Positions 30,868 to 39,445 of a stretch of DNA of 64,000 nucleotides are shown one piece after another (within the stretch, counting starts at the first letter, position 1; every line of letters starts with the position of its first letter). The DNA lies in contig NZ_JAHZQZ020000014.1 in NCBI RefSeq assembly GCF_019449275.2, positions 434,001 to 498,000 of the forward strand, given 5' to 3'. Made by a program: the position numbers and the translations under genes. The stretch is from Microbacterium sp. HD4P20 (lineage in GTDB: Bacteria > Actinomycetota > Actinomycetes > Actinomycetales > Microbacteriaceae). The notes beneath the pieces are model-generated. The model had not been told where the DNA came from, made no database searches, and saw only the letters and a list, made by a program, of their open reading frames with translations.

Positions 30868-31788
30868 ATGCTGGAATCGCTCACCGGGTTCGTCGTGGTG
30901 GGCGTCGCGATCATCGTCGGCTGGATCATCGGGCGCATCGACCTGCTCGGCGAGCACGCGCGTCCGGTGCTGGCGCGTCTCACCTTCTTCGTGCTGTCGC
31001 CGTTTCTGCTGTTCGTCGTCCTCGCGCAGGCGGACGTGCGCACGCTCTTCTCGGCCCTGCTGCCGGTGTCGGCCATCGCCGCCGTCGCGGTGATGGTCGC
31101 CCATGCCCTCATCGCACGCCTCGCATGGCGGCGCTCTGTCGGCGAGACGGTGATCGGCGCCCTCAGCGCCGGCCAGGTGAACTCCAACAACATCGGCATC
31201 CCGCTGTCGCTGTACCTGCTCGGCAGCGCAGCGTATCCCGCGCCGGTGATCCTGATGCAGCTTCTGGTCTTCACGCCGGTCACGATGGCGATTCTGGATG
31301 CCGTCACCACGGCGCGCTCGTCATTGTGGCGGGCGATCGCCAAGGTCCTGACCAACCCCATCGTTCTCGGCTCCGTGCTGGGCACGCTGGTGTCGGTCTC
31401 GGGAATCGAACTTCCGCCCGTCGTGATGGAGCCGGCGCAGCTGCTCGCGAACGCCTGCGTGCCGCTGCTCCTCATCGCCTACGGGATCTCGCTGCACGGC
31501 CAGCGCGTGCTCGGCCCCTCCGGCCGACGGCGCGACATCATGCTCGCCACGACACTCAAACTCGTGGCCATGCCTGTCATCGCGTGGGCGGTCGCCGAGT
31601 TCGCCTTCGGGCTTTCGGCTCACGACGTCCTGATCGTCACCGTCTTGGCGGCGCTTCCCACGGCGCAGAACGTCTTCAACTACTCGCAGCGCTACGACAT
31701 CGGCGAGACGATCTCACGCGACACCGTCTTTCTCACCACCGTGGGGTGCGTACCTGTGCTCATCACCATCACAGTGCTCCTCGGGTGA
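30868..31788 (+). CDS. AEC-family (auxin efflux carrier) transporter
   Basis: 306-residue membrane protein with about 10 helices in two repeated halves. The N-half has GWIIGRIDLLGEHARPVLARL and the loop QVNSNNIGIPLSLYLLG, the asparagine-rich crossing segment of the family; the C-half carries ALPTAQNVFNYSQRYD near 265-280. Bacterial AEC proteins move small organic anions such as malate or malonate; the substrate here is not known. Single gene, convergent with the molybdoenzyme operon, 9 bases apart. Confidence 0.9.
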   Translation: MLESLTGFVVVGVAIIVGWIIGRIDLLGEHARPVLARLTFFVLSPFLLFVVLAQADVRTLFSALLPVSAIAAVAVMVAHALIARLAWRRSVGETVIGALSAGQVNSNNIGIPLSLYLLGSAAYPAPVILMQLLVFTPVTMAILDAVTTARSSLWRAIAKVLTNPIVLGSVLGTLVSVSGIELPPVVMEPAQLLANACVPLLLIAYGISLHGQRVLGPSGRRRDIMLATTLKLVAMPVIAWAVAEFAFGLSAHDVLIVTVLAALPTAQNVFNYSQRYDIGETISRDTVFLTTVGCVPVLITITVLLG

Positions 31789-31797
31789 GGCGACACC

Positions 31798-32067
31798 TCA
31801 CTCGCGGACCAGTTCGCGCAGACTTCCGATGATGAGCCGCACCCCACCGTCGGCGCGCACCACCGTCATGAGGGTGTGCGTGCAGCCACGGCACCGAATG
31901 ATGGCCGCCGAGTCGTCGAGTTCCACGACTGTCTCAGCGAGCGGAGCCGCCACGCCGCACGTGCCGCACTGGCATCTCATCGTTGTGACGTCGACCGTGA
32001 AGACCTCGGCAAGCAGTCCCGCGACGGCGTTGCCGTCGACGTGACTCCCCGCGTTTCGAATCTGCAT
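31798..32067 (-). CDS. DUF6510-type small zinc-ribbon protein
   Basis: 89-residue protein with two CxxC-like pairs, CQCGTC near 32-37 and CRGC near 60-63, so probably a zinc ribbon. It starts at ATG 32067 (or the adjacent GTG 32070) and overlaps the stop of the flavin reductase gene, so it is translationally coupled as the last gene of the operon. DUF6510-like proteins regularly follow this reductase in actinobacteria, as I recall; the role is unknown and may be metal or redox related. Confidence 0.75.
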   Translation of the reverse strand: MQIRNAGSHVDGNAVAGLLAEVFTVDVTTMRCQCGTCGVAAPLAETVVELDDSAAIIRCRGCTHTLMTVVRADGGVRLIIGSLRELVRE

Positions 32068-32795
32068 CACGCACCTCCGAATCGTTCGGTCCTGATGCGC
32101 GCAGGCGCATGCCCGAGCCCCACCAGCGTGTCGGCGACGTGTTCGACGAAACCTGTCGGGCCGCACACGTAGATGATCGGTTCGCGCTCCGGCTCCCAGA
32201 TTGCGGCGCGCAGCGTCGCCGCGTCGAGCCTGCCGGCACGACCACCCCATCCCGCGGGCGCCTCTCGCGTGTACGCCCACGTCACCGCCACTCCCCCGTC
32301 GGATTCGCCGGCGACGAGCTCATCGCGATATATCGCGTCACCGGCGCGCCGGACGGAGTAGACGAGCCGGAAGGATGCCGTCGCCCCGGCATCCTTCGCT
32401 GCACGCGCCATCGCCATCAGCGGTACGATCCCTGACCCGCCTGCCACGAGCTGCACTGGAGCCTCTCCCCCGGCGCGCCACACGAAGTAGCCGCCGAGAG
32501 GGCCCTTCACCTCGAGCTCATCACCGATCGCGACATCGTGCACGAGGTACGGCGACACCTCTCCATCCGGCACTTCGTCGACGGCCAGTTCGATCACGTC
32601 AGCGGGGCCGTACGAGCCCAGCGAGTACGAGCGCACCGCCTGGTAGCCGTCCTCAGCGGTCAGCCTCACATCGACGTGCTGCCCCGCCTCGTTGCCCGGC
32701 CATCCGCCCACGGCGAGACGAAGCACACGAGCAGAAGGAGTCGCGGTGACCGTCTCGACCACACGGGCCATGTGCCAGCCGCCGACGGTCACCAA
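32067..32795 (-). CDS. ferredoxin reductase-like flavoprotein (FAD/NAD-binding)
   Basis: 242-residue two-domain oxidoreductase of the ferredoxin-NADP reductase superfamily without an Fe-S domain. The FAD motif RSYSLGS is near 55-61, the NAD(P) loop VAGGSGIVPLMAM near 117-129, and the C-terminal CGPTGFVEHVADTL near 211-224. It follows the molybdopterin protein with an overlap of 7 bases, which suggests it supplies electrons from NAD(P)H to that protein, directly or through a carrier. Confidence 0.87.
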   Translation of the reverse strand: MVTVGGWHMARVVETVTATPSARVLRLAVGGWPGNEAGQHVDVRLTAEDGYQAVRSYSLGSYGPADVIELAVDEVPDGEVSPYLVHDVAIGDELEVKGPLGGYFVWRAGGEAPVQLVAGGSGIVPLMAMARAAKDAGATASFRLVYSVRRAGDAIYRDELVAGESDGGVAVTWAYTREAPAGWGGRAGRLDAATLRAAIWEPEREPIIYVCGPTGFVEHVADTLVGLGHAPARIRTERFGGA

Positions 32796-33379
32796 TACCG
32801 CTCCTCAGTCCACGGGTCGCCGTGCATGTTGTAGCCGTTCTGCTCCCAGAATCCGGGTTCGTCGTTGTCCATGAGGGTCAGCCCACGCACCCATTTCGCG
32901 CTCTTCCAGAAGTACAGGTGCGGAACGAGCAGTCGGGCGGGTCCGCCGTGCTCCGGGTCCAGCGGTTCGCCCTCGAACTCGAACGCCACCCAGGCCCGTC
33001 CGCGCACCTCGTCGAGCGGGATGTTCGTGGTGTAGCCGCCATACGAATGCGCCATGGCGTACGAGGCATCGGTCTCGACGTGTTCGAGCAGCGATTCGAG
33101 CGGGACCCCGCGCCACGACGTGCCCAGCTTCGACCACCGCGTCACGCAGTGGATGTCGGTGTGAACGTCCTCGACGGGCAGTGACAGGAACTCGTCCCAG
33201 GACCACGACACCGACTCGCCCGACTCGGTTCGGATGTCGAACCTCCATTCGTCCGGATCGATCCGCGGCGTCGGGCCGGCCGATAGGACGGGAAAGTCCT
33301 CGGTCAGGTACTGCCCCGGCGGGAGCCTCGGATCACTCTCACGCCGACGGGCTCCGAATCCCCTCGAGATGACCGCCAT
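32789..33379 (-). CDS. sulfite oxidase-like molybdopterin oxidoreductase
   Basis: 196-residue protein of the SUOX/MsrP molybdopterin fold. The molybdenum ligand is Cys78 in DIHCVTRWSKLGTSWRGVPL, and GPARLLVPHLYFWKSAKWVR near 148-167 is the second conserved segment. No TAT or Sec signal peptide is visible, unlike periplasmic MsrP, so it probably acts in the cytoplasm. First gene of a three-gene operon with a flavin reductase and DUF6510. The substrate is unknown; sulfite, methionine sulfoxide or another S- or N-oxide are the family options. Confidence 0.87.
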   Translation of the reverse strand: MAVISRGFGARRRESDPRLPPGQYLTEDFPVLSAGPTPRIDPDEWRFDIRTESGESVSWSWDEFLSLPVEDVHTDIHCVTRWSKLGTSWRGVPLESLLEHVETDASYAMAHSYGGYTTNIPLDEVRGRAWVAFEFEGEPLDPEHGGPARLLVPHLYFWKSAKWVRGLTLMDNDEPGFWEQNGYNMHGDPWTEERYW

Positions 33380-33522
33380 CTGCGTACTCCCTCCGCGCGA
33401 CCTGTCGCACGCTCACGGTAGCGCGCTCGTCGCGACACACGCCGGCACTGGCGCAAGAGTTCGACTTGGGGTCTAAGCTTTAGCCGCACCACGTTCAGGG
33501 AACTCTCAGAAAGGACCCTCCC

Positions 33523-34083
33523 ATGTCCACCGAATACGCGGCCGAGAAGTCGGCCGTCAACGGCATCCGCACCGCCCTCGGGATCGGCGGCGTTCTCGCG
33601 GTGATCGTCGGCATCCTCATCCTCGTCTGGCCCGGCAAGACCGCCATGGTGGTGACCGCGATCATCGCGATCTACGCCATTGCAGCGGGACTCGTCTACG
33701 CCGGTCTCGGAATCTTCTCCAAGACGAAGGGCGGGTGGGCTCGTGTCGGGCACATCCTGCTCGGCATCCTGTTCATCATCGGCGGCGTGGTCGCCCTGTT
33801 CAACCTGGGTCAGACCGCGGTCTGGCTCGCACTGTTCATCGGCATCCTCGTCGGCATCATGTGGATCGTCGAAGGCATCGTGTCGCTCTCCACGCTCGGC
33901 GACGCCTCGTCGAAGGGGTGGACGATCTTCTTCGCGATCCTCAGCATCATCGCGGGCATCGTCGTGCTGTTCTCCCCGATCTGGGGCACCATCGTGCTGT
34001 GGTGGCTGCTGGGCATCTCGCTCGTCGTCCTCGGCATCATCAACATCGTCCGCGCCTTCACATTCGGCAAGGGCGACCTCTGA
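33523..34083 (+). CDS. HdeD/DUF308 family membrane protein
   Basis: 186-residue protein with six predicted membrane helices arranged as three similar hairpins, ending in a short charged tail. Segments such as LIYWPGKTAM-like ILILVWPGKTAM and LLGISLVVLGIINIV match the HdeD/DUF308 family, named for the acid-resistance protein of E. coli; function in actinobacteria is unknown. A Shine-Dalgarno-like AGAAAGGA precedes ATG 33523. It is monocistronic, closed by a strong hairpin. Confidence 0.87.
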   Translation: MSTEYAAEKSAVNGIRTALGIGGVLAVIVGILILVWPGKTAMVVTAIIAIYAIAAGLVYAGLGIFSKTKGGWARVGHILLGILFIIGGVVALFNLGQTAVWLALFIGILVGIMWIVEGIVSLSTLGDASSKGWTIFFAILSIIAGIVVLFSPIWGTIVLWWLLGISLVVLGIINIVRAFTFGKGDL

Positions 34084-34098
34084 TCTACGCCTGATCGA

Positions 34099-34133
34099 GA
34101 ACGGCCCCGGAAGCAAGGCTTCCGGGGCCGTTC
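34099..34133. terminator. bidirectional terminator
   Basis: Perfect 16-bp stem GAACGGCCCCGGAAGC / GCTTCCGGGGCCGTTC with a 3-base loop, between the convergent DUF308 and S9 peptidase genes. Confidence 0.8.
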
Positions 34134-34148
34134 TGCGGTGTCTTGCGA

Positions 34149-36143
34149 TCAGGACACGGGCAGGTGACGCTGCCACCAGTCGAGGACGGCCTCGAAACGC
34201 TGCACGCGGTGACGAGGCTGGCCCGAGCGCGTGAGTTCGTGGTTCTCGCCCGGGAACACCAGCATCTCGGCGTCGGTGCCTTGGCGCTTCAGCGCCGAGT
34301 AGTAGCGCGTCGCCTGCTCGAGCGGGCATCGGAAGTCGAGCTCGCTGTGGATCACGAACGTGGGCGTCGTGACGTCGCCGACCACCGCCATCGGGCTCTG
34401 CCGCGCGATGTCGTCGCCCGACGGGCCGACGTACTCGTCCCCGAAGAAGGTGCCGATGTCGCTCGTTCCCTGGAAGGTGGCCGGGTCGAGGAAGCCGCGC
34501 TCGACGATGGCTCCGGCGAACCGCTGATCGTGCGCGATCACCCACGCGGTGAGGTAGCCGCCGTACGAGCCTCCCATGATCCCGACGCGCCCGCCGTCCA
34601 GGCGAGAATCGTCGGCGAGAGCTCCCTCGAGGAAGTCGATGACGTCGTCGAAATCGAGCGTGCCCATCTGCTGACGGATGCTGCGCCCGTGCGCGCGTCC
34701 GTAGCCGGCGGAGCCGCGGGGGTTGCAGTAGACCACCGCGTACCCCGCGTCGACGAGGACCTGCGTCTCGTCGAAGAGATGGATGCCGTACGAGGCATAC
34801 GGTCCGCCGTGGATCTGCAGAATCACGGGGAAGGGTCCGTCTCCTTCGGGCGTGGCCACCCAGCCGTGCACGGGATAGCCCTCGCGCCCGGTGACGGTGA
34901 GCTCCCGAGGGACGACGATTCCGGATGCCGCAGCGCCGGCGCCGAACGCGGTCAGCGTGCGCGCCTCGCCCGATTCGATGAGAACGAGCTCGCCGTGCGA
35001 ATCCGGTCGCGCGACGGCCGCCACGACGCGCTCGCCGGCCGCCGCCTGGCCACCGACCTCGACGTCGCCGCCGAGCACCTCCGAAACCTCGCCCGCGCGG
35101 GTCACGCGGAGCAAGGTGACGCGGCCGCGCGTGCGGTGCTGCACCAGGAAGTCGTCGTCGACCGGTTCGATGTGACTGCCGACCTCGCCGAGGTCGATCG
35201 TCTCGGCATCGGTGAGTCGTCGCGGGCCGCCCTCCTCGAGCAGCCACAGCCCCACCCCAGGTGCGATGAAGTCGATCCCTTCGTCGCCGACTTCGTGGCC
35301 GAGCACGGCGATGGCGCCGTCGCCGGCGGTCTCGACGCCGTACAGCGAGAGTCCGGCATCGACGGCGAGGACCTCGCGCACGCCTGACCCGTCCGTGGCG
35401 ACGGCGACCAGACGGGAGCGCAGATCCCGCCGGTCCGATTCGATGGCGTCCGGCACGGTGAGAAGCTCGCGGCCGTCGGCCGTGAAGACGAGCCCGCCGT
35501 GCGAGGCATCGCCCGTGGTGAGCTGCCGGGCCTCGGCCGCGACGATCGTCTTTGCAGGGGCCTTGGAATCCTCGGGGAGGACGGCCGCGGCCGGCTCGTA
35601 GAAGGGCTCGCCGTCGACAGATGGCGCGGCGATCACGAACACGTGCGCGGGACGGTCGGCGACGTAGCCGAGACCATTGGCATGCCAGCGGATGCCGGTG
35701 ATGTGACGGGGAGCCTCGGCCGCGGCATCCAGCCCCTCCACGCTCCCATAGCGACCCTTGTCAGGCACGCGAGCAAGGAAGCCCAACGTCGTTCCGTCCG
35801 GCGACCATGCGAAATGCTCGACGCCGAGCACCGCATCGGTGGCCTGGACCGGCTCCCCACCCGCGGCTGCGACGACGTGCACCTGCGGCTTGCCTTTCGC
35901 GTCGAGCCGGAGGAACCCGATCCGCGAGCCGTCCGGCGACAGCCGCGGCGCGGCATCCGCCACTCCCCTCGTGAGCCGTCGGGGCGCACCGTCCGGAAGA
36001 TCGACGCGCCATACCTGGCCCACTCCCCGATTGGCCACGAGGTCGGGGCGCGACGTCGCGAAGACCGCGAAGGATCCGTCGGGAGCGATATCGGGGCGTC
36101 CGACCGAGACGAGCTTCTCGATGTCTTCGGCGCGCACGGTCAC
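34149..36143 (-). CDS. S9 family serine peptidase (prolyl oligopeptidase/acylaminoacyl-peptidase type)
   Basis: 664-residue cytoplasmic peptidase: an N-terminal beta-propeller with WD40-like TolB repeats (SPDGSRIGFLR and similar, to about 390), then an alpha/beta-hydrolase domain. The nucleophile is about Ser526 in IMGGSYGGYLTAW; the Asp is in HSELDFRCPLEQATRYY and the His in GENHELTRSG near the end. It cleaves short peptides, possibly acylated ones. Its ATG overlaps the stop of the upstream SDR gene (ATGA), so the two are co-translated. Confidence 0.92.
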   Translation of the reverse strand: MTVRAEDIEKLVSVGRPDIAPDGSFAVFATSRPDLVANRGVGQVWRVDLPDGAPRRLTRGVADAAPRLSPDGSRIGFLRLDAKGKPQVHVVAAAGGEPVQATDAVLGVEHFAWSPDGTTLGFLARVPDKGRYGSVEGLDAAAEAPRHITGIRWHANGLGYVADRPAHVFVIAAPSVDGEPFYEPAAAVLPEDSKAPAKTIVAAEARQLTTGDASHGGLVFTADGRELLTVPDAIESDRRDLRSRLVAVATDGSGVREVLAVDAGLSLYGVETAGDGAIAVLGHEVGDEGIDFIAPGVGLWLLEEGGPRRLTDAETIDLGEVGSHIEPVDDDFLVQHRTRGRVTLLRVTRAGEVSEVLGGDVEVGGQAAAGERVVAAVARPDSHGELVLIESGEARTLTAFGAGAAASGIVVPRELTVTGREGYPVHGWVATPEGDGPFPVILQIHGGPYASYGIHLFDETQVLVDAGYAVVYCNPRGSAGYGRAHGRSIRQQMGTLDFDDVIDFLEGALADDSRLDGGRVGIMGGSYGGYLTAWVIAHDQRFAGAIVERGFLDPATFQGTSDIGTFFGDEYVGPSGDDIARQSPMAVVGDVTTPTFVIHSELDFRCPLEQATRYYSALKRQGTDAEMLVFPGENHELTRSGQPRHRVQRFEAVLDWWQRHLPVS

Positions 36144-36925
36144 TCCCCTGCGAACGACGACACGTCGCCGACGAGGCGCGTGTTGTCAGCGGGAACCGGA
36201 TCGAGCGCCGCGGCAGCGACCTCTGCGGCGAACTCCCCCACGTTGTACAGCTTGCCGGCGTCCTCGCGGCGCGCCGCGATGGCACCCGGGTTGGCCCGCT
36301 CCAGCAGAGTCGCGGTGATGGTGCCCTCGATCATGTCGCCCGAGACCACGACGAACTCGACCCCGCGTTCGGCGAGCGTCGGGATGCGCTCGCGGAGCGC
36401 GTCCTCGCCGGCGCGCTTGGACAGCGCGACCGGCTCGTACTCCGGCATCGTCGCGGTGCTGCGGATGAAGTGGGCCTGATGGCTGGTGACGAACACCACG
36501 CGCGATCCCTCCTTCAGCAGGGGCAGGGCCGTCTCGAGCACGCGCACCTGCGCGTCGCGGTTCAGCTGGAGCGCGTAGTCCTCGGCCATGCCGGACTCCA
36601 TGCCGCCGGACGCGTTGAGCACGAGGATGTCGAGTCGGCCGAACGTGCGCTCAACCTCGTCGAACATCGCCTGGACCGAAGCGGAATCGGTCAGGTCGGC
36701 GCCCACGACGAGCACCTCGACACCGAGTTCGCGCAGCTGCGCGCCGAGCTTCTCGGCCCGCGGTGCCTTGTTGCGGTAGTTGATGACGACGTTGGCTCCC
36801 GCCTCGGCGAGATAGCGCGCGGTGTCGGCGCCGATGCCGCGCGAGGAGCCGGTCACGAGAGCCGTCCGGCCGCTCAGCGAACCGGCGGGAAGCGGTGGGG
36901 ATATCGGGTCGTTTGACAGGGTCAC
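36140..36925 (-). CDS. short-chain dehydrogenase/reductase lacking the catalytic Tyr
   Basis: 261-residue Rossmann protein with the cofactor motif TGSSRGIG at 25-32 and a basic residue after strand 2 (YRNK) that suggests NADP. The expected YxxxK reads VALSK (166-170): the lysine is kept but the tyrosine position holds Val; the nearest Tyr is residue 163. It may use another residue, or be a non-catalytic or atypical SDR. The GTG start has a TAGGGT hexamer 6 bases upstream. Its 3' end overlaps the S9 peptidase start by 4 bases. Confidence 0.87.
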   Translation of the reverse strand: MTLSNDPISPPLPAGSLSGRTALVTGSSRGIGADTARYLAEAGANVVINYRNKAPRAEKLGAQLRELGVEVLVVGADLTDSASVQAMFDEVERTFGRLDILVLNASGGMESGMAEDYALQLNRDAQVRVLETALPLLKEGSRVVFVTSHQAHFIRSTATMPEYEPVALSKRAGEDALRERIPTLAERGVEFVVVSGDMIEGTITATLLERANPGAIAARREDAGKLYNVGEFAAEVAAAALDPVPADNTRLVGDVSSFAGE

Positions 36926-36931
36926 CCAACG

Positions 36932-36937
36932 ACCCTA
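36932..36937 (-). promoter_or_regulatory. -10 hexamer TAGGGT of the SDR-S9 operon
   Basis: On the minus strand TAGGGT ends 6 bases before GTG 36925. A plus-strand TAGGTT nearby (about 36943) may serve the divergent nfeD gene, which has a leader with AGGAGG. Confidence 0.5.
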
Positions 36938-36969
36938 CCTGGTAGGTTCGAGGCAAGAGGAGGCGCATC

Positions 36970-37470
36970 GTGGAGCTCATCCAGACCATCGAGCAGTGGG
37001 CGTGGATCGGCTGGCTCGTGCTGATACTCGCGTTTCTCGTCATCGAGATGCTCACGCTCGATTTCACGTTCCTGATGCTGAGCATCGGCGGCCTCGCCGG
37101 TCTCGGCGCCGACCTGCTCGGCGCACCGCTGTGGCTGCAAGTCATCGTCGCCGCGGGCGTCGCAGCCGTACTCGTGCTCTTCCTGAGGCCTCCGCTGTTG
37201 CGGCGGCTCAGGCGGGGTGAGGATCCGGCGCTGTCGAACGTCGATGCGCTCGTCGGACTGGCCGGCACGGTCGTCTCGACGGTCAGCGGTCACAGCGGCC
37301 AGGTCAAGCTCTCCAACGGAGACCTGTGGACCGCGCGCGCGGAGTCCGGCGAGCTGGACCCCGGAACGCCTGTGCGCGTGAGCCGCATCGATGGCGCGAC
37401 GGCCTTCGTGCGCTCCATCGCCCCGACAGGGACGATCCTGCCGCCCGCCACCGAGGAGCCCCGGCCATGA
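36970..37470 (+). CDS. NfeD-family membrane protein
   Basis: 166-residue protein with an N-terminal hydrophobic region (about 12-75, two or three membrane helices) and a C-terminal OB-fold domain with VGLAGTVVSTVSGHSGQVKL, the NfeD1b short form. NfeD proteins partner with SPFH proteins, and here the SPFH gene follows with a 4-base ATGA overlap. GTG start behind AGGAGG. Confidence 0.9.
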   Translation: MELIQTIEQWAWIGWLVLILAFLVIEMLTLDFTFLMLSIGGLAGLGADLLGAPLWLQVIVAAGVAAVLVLFLRPPLLRRLRRGEDPALSNVDALVGLAGTVVSTVSGHSGQVKLSNGDLWTARAESGELDPGTPVRVSRIDGATAFVRSIAPTGTILPPATEEPRP

Positions 37471-38534
37471 ACGATATCGAAGCCTTCATCCCCACCGCGA
37501 TCGGCTGGCTCCTCGCGATCGCGGTCTTCATCTTCGTACTGGTCGTCATCGCCCGCTCGATCCGGATCATTCCCCAGGCGAACGCCGGGATCGTGGAACG
37601 TCTCGGCCGCTACCACAAGACTCTCACTCCGGGCCTCAACCTCCTCGTCCCCTTCATCGACCGGCTCCGCCCGCTCATCGACATGCGTGAGCAGGTCGTG
37701 TCTTTCCCGCCGCAGCCGGTGATCACCGAGGACAACCTCGTGGTGTCCATCGACACGGTCGTCTACTTCCAGGTCACGGACGCTCGAGCGGCCACGTACG
37801 AGATCGCCAACTACCTGGGTGCCGTCGAGCAGCTGACCACGACGACTCTTCGGAACGTGGTCGGCGGGTTGAACCTCGAAGAGGCGCTCACCAGTCGCGA
37901 CAACATCAACGGACAGCTGCGCGTGGTGCTCGACGAGGCCACCGGCAAATGGGGCATCCGCGTCGGTCGCGTCGAGCTCAAGGCCATCGATCCGCCGCAC
38001 TCGATCCAGGACTCGATGGAGAAGCAGATGCGGGCCGAGCGGGACCGGCGTGCTGCGATCCTCACCGCAGAGGGGTCCAAGCAGTCGCAGATCCTCGAGG
38101 CAGAGGGCCGTCGGCAGGCCGAAATCCTCCGCGCCGAGGGTGACAAGCAGGCGGCCGTCCTTCGCGCGCAGGGTGAGTCCGAGGCGATCGAGATGGTCTT
38201 CAACGCGATCCACGTCGGTGATGCTGACGAGAAGCTCCTCGCGTACCAGTACCTGCAGACGCTCCCGAAGATCTCCGAGAGCCCCTCGAGCAAGCTGTGG
38301 ATCATTCCCAGCGAGCTGACCGAGGCCCTCAAGGGCATCGGAGACGCCTTCGGTGGTCGCACGTCCACGTCGTCGCCCTCGGCCACCCGGGCCACCCGTG
38401 ACCGCGAACGTTCGAGCGCGGCCGCCGACGAGGCTCTGGCGGAAGCCCAGGCAGCCGCCTCCACCGCCGATGCCATCGCCGCGCAGGCCAGGGAGTCCAC
38501 GCCCGGTGCTACGGGCGGCGAGATCCCGCGCTGA
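37467..38534 (+). CDS. SPFH/stomatin-like membrane protein (QmcA type)
   Basis: 355-residue protein: one N-terminal membrane helix (about 10-32), the SPFH domain (33-190) opening IIPQANAGIVERLGRYHKTL, then a charged coiled-coil with repeating AEG(D/R) units (about 205-255) and a low-complexity Ala-rich tail. Such proteins form large oligomeric assemblies at membrane microdomains and are linked to membrane-protein quality control. The start at 37467 overlaps the nfeD stop, giving a coupled nfeD-SPFH pair. Confidence 0.92.
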   Translation: MNDIEAFIPTAIGWLLAIAVFIFVLVVIARSIRIIPQANAGIVERLGRYHKTLTPGLNLLVPFIDRLRPLIDMREQVVSFPPQPVITEDNLVVSIDTVVYFQVTDARAATYEIANYLGAVEQLTTTTLRNVVGGLNLEEALTSRDNINGQLRVVLDEATGKWGIRVGRVELKAIDPPHSIQDSMEKQMRAERDRRAAILTAEGSKQSQILEAEGRRQAEILRAEGDKQAAVLRAQGESEAIEMVFNAIHVGDADEKLLAYQYLQTLPKISESPSSKLWIIPSELTEALKGIGDAFGGRTSTSSPSATRATRDRERSSAAADEALAEAQAAASTADAIAAQARESTPGATGGEIPR

Positions 38535-38541
38535 ACCAGGG

Positions 38542-39318
38542 ATGCCGCACCCCTGGTTCGAAGGCATCACCACGCCGCGCGTGCTCGCGCACCGGGGACT
38601 GGTGACGCCGGATGATGCCGCTGCGGGAATCGCCGAGAACTCGTTCGCGGCGGTGGCAGCTGCCCACTCGGCCGGCGCGGAGTACATCGAGTCCGACTGC
38701 CACCTCACCGCCGACGGCGTGGTGGTGCTCTTCCACGACGACGACCTTTCGCGCGTCACGGGAGACCCGCGGCGCATCGCGGACGTGTCTTCGCGCGAGC
38801 TCGAGAGCCTGATGGCCGATCGCGGCGGTCTCATCACGCTGCAGCAGGCGCTCGAGTCGTTCCCCACAGTGAGGTTCAACCTCGACGTGAAGGCCGAAGT
38901 GGCCGCTGTCCCGGTCGGAAGGGCGGTGGCAGCCCATGGTGAGCGCGTGCTGCTGACGAGCTTCTCAGACGCTCGGCGCCTGACTGCGCTCGCCGCCGCG
39001 CAGGACGCGGGCGGCAGCATCCGTCCGGCGACATCGGCGGGCACCGGCACGACAGCCCGCGTGCTGGCCGCCGTCGCGTCACGCTCAGACAGACTCGTCG
39101 CCCGCGCCCTCGGCGCCGTCGATGCCCTGCAGGTGCCCGAGCGTCAACGCCGTCTCCGGGTGGTCTCACCTCGTCTCATCGCCGCCGCGCATCGGCACGG
39201 CGTGGAGGTGCATGTGTGGACCGTGAACAGCCCGGACGACATGCGTCGGCTCGTCGCCATGGGCACGGATGGTATCGTGACGGATTGCGCTGATGTCGCC
39301 CTTGCGACGCTAGCCTGA
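38542..39318 (+). CDS. glycerophosphodiester phosphodiesterase
   Basis: 258-residue TIM-barrel GDPD enzyme that hydrolyses glycerophosphodiesters to glycerol-3-phosphate and an alcohol. Active-site motifs are LAHRG near 15-19, ENSFAAVAAAHSAGAEYIE with the metal-binding Glu pair, and VVLFHDDDLSRVTG near 63-76. No signal peptide, so cytoplasmic. It begins 7 bases after the SPFH gene and is probably in that operon, a membrane lipid link. Confidence 0.92.
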   Translation: MPHPWFEGITTPRVLAHRGLVTPDDAAAGIAENSFAAVAAAHSAGAEYIESDCHLTADGVVVLFHDDDLSRVTGDPRRIADVSSRELESLMADRGGLITLQQALESFPTVRFNLDVKAEVAAVPVGRAVAAHGERVLLTSFSDARRLTALAAAQDAGGSIRPATSAGTGTTARVLAAVASRSDRLVARALGAVDALQVPERQRRLRVVSPRLIAAAHRHGVEVHVWTVNSPDDMRRLVAMGTDGIVTDCADVALATLA

Positions 39319-39389
39319 TCACCCCCGACCGGCGGCGTCCCGCGCCCGCTGTGCATCCACTGTGAAACGCCGCTCAACGCGGCCGCTTC

Positions 39390-39416
39390 GGATGATCCCC
39401 ACAGGTGGCTTCGTTA
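39390..39416 (+). promoter_or_regulatory. SigR/SigH-like ECF promoter upstream of rbpA
   Basis: GGATG (39390-39394), 18 bases, then GTTA (39413-39416) resembles the GGAA-N18-GTT promoters of thiol-stress ECF sigma factors (SigR/SigH), which control rbpA in Streptomyces. The -35 deviates at one position. The spacing to ATG 39446 leaves a leader of about 20 bases. Confidence 0.4.
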
Positions 39417-39445
39417 TACCTGTACAGCGACGAGAGGACCACAAA

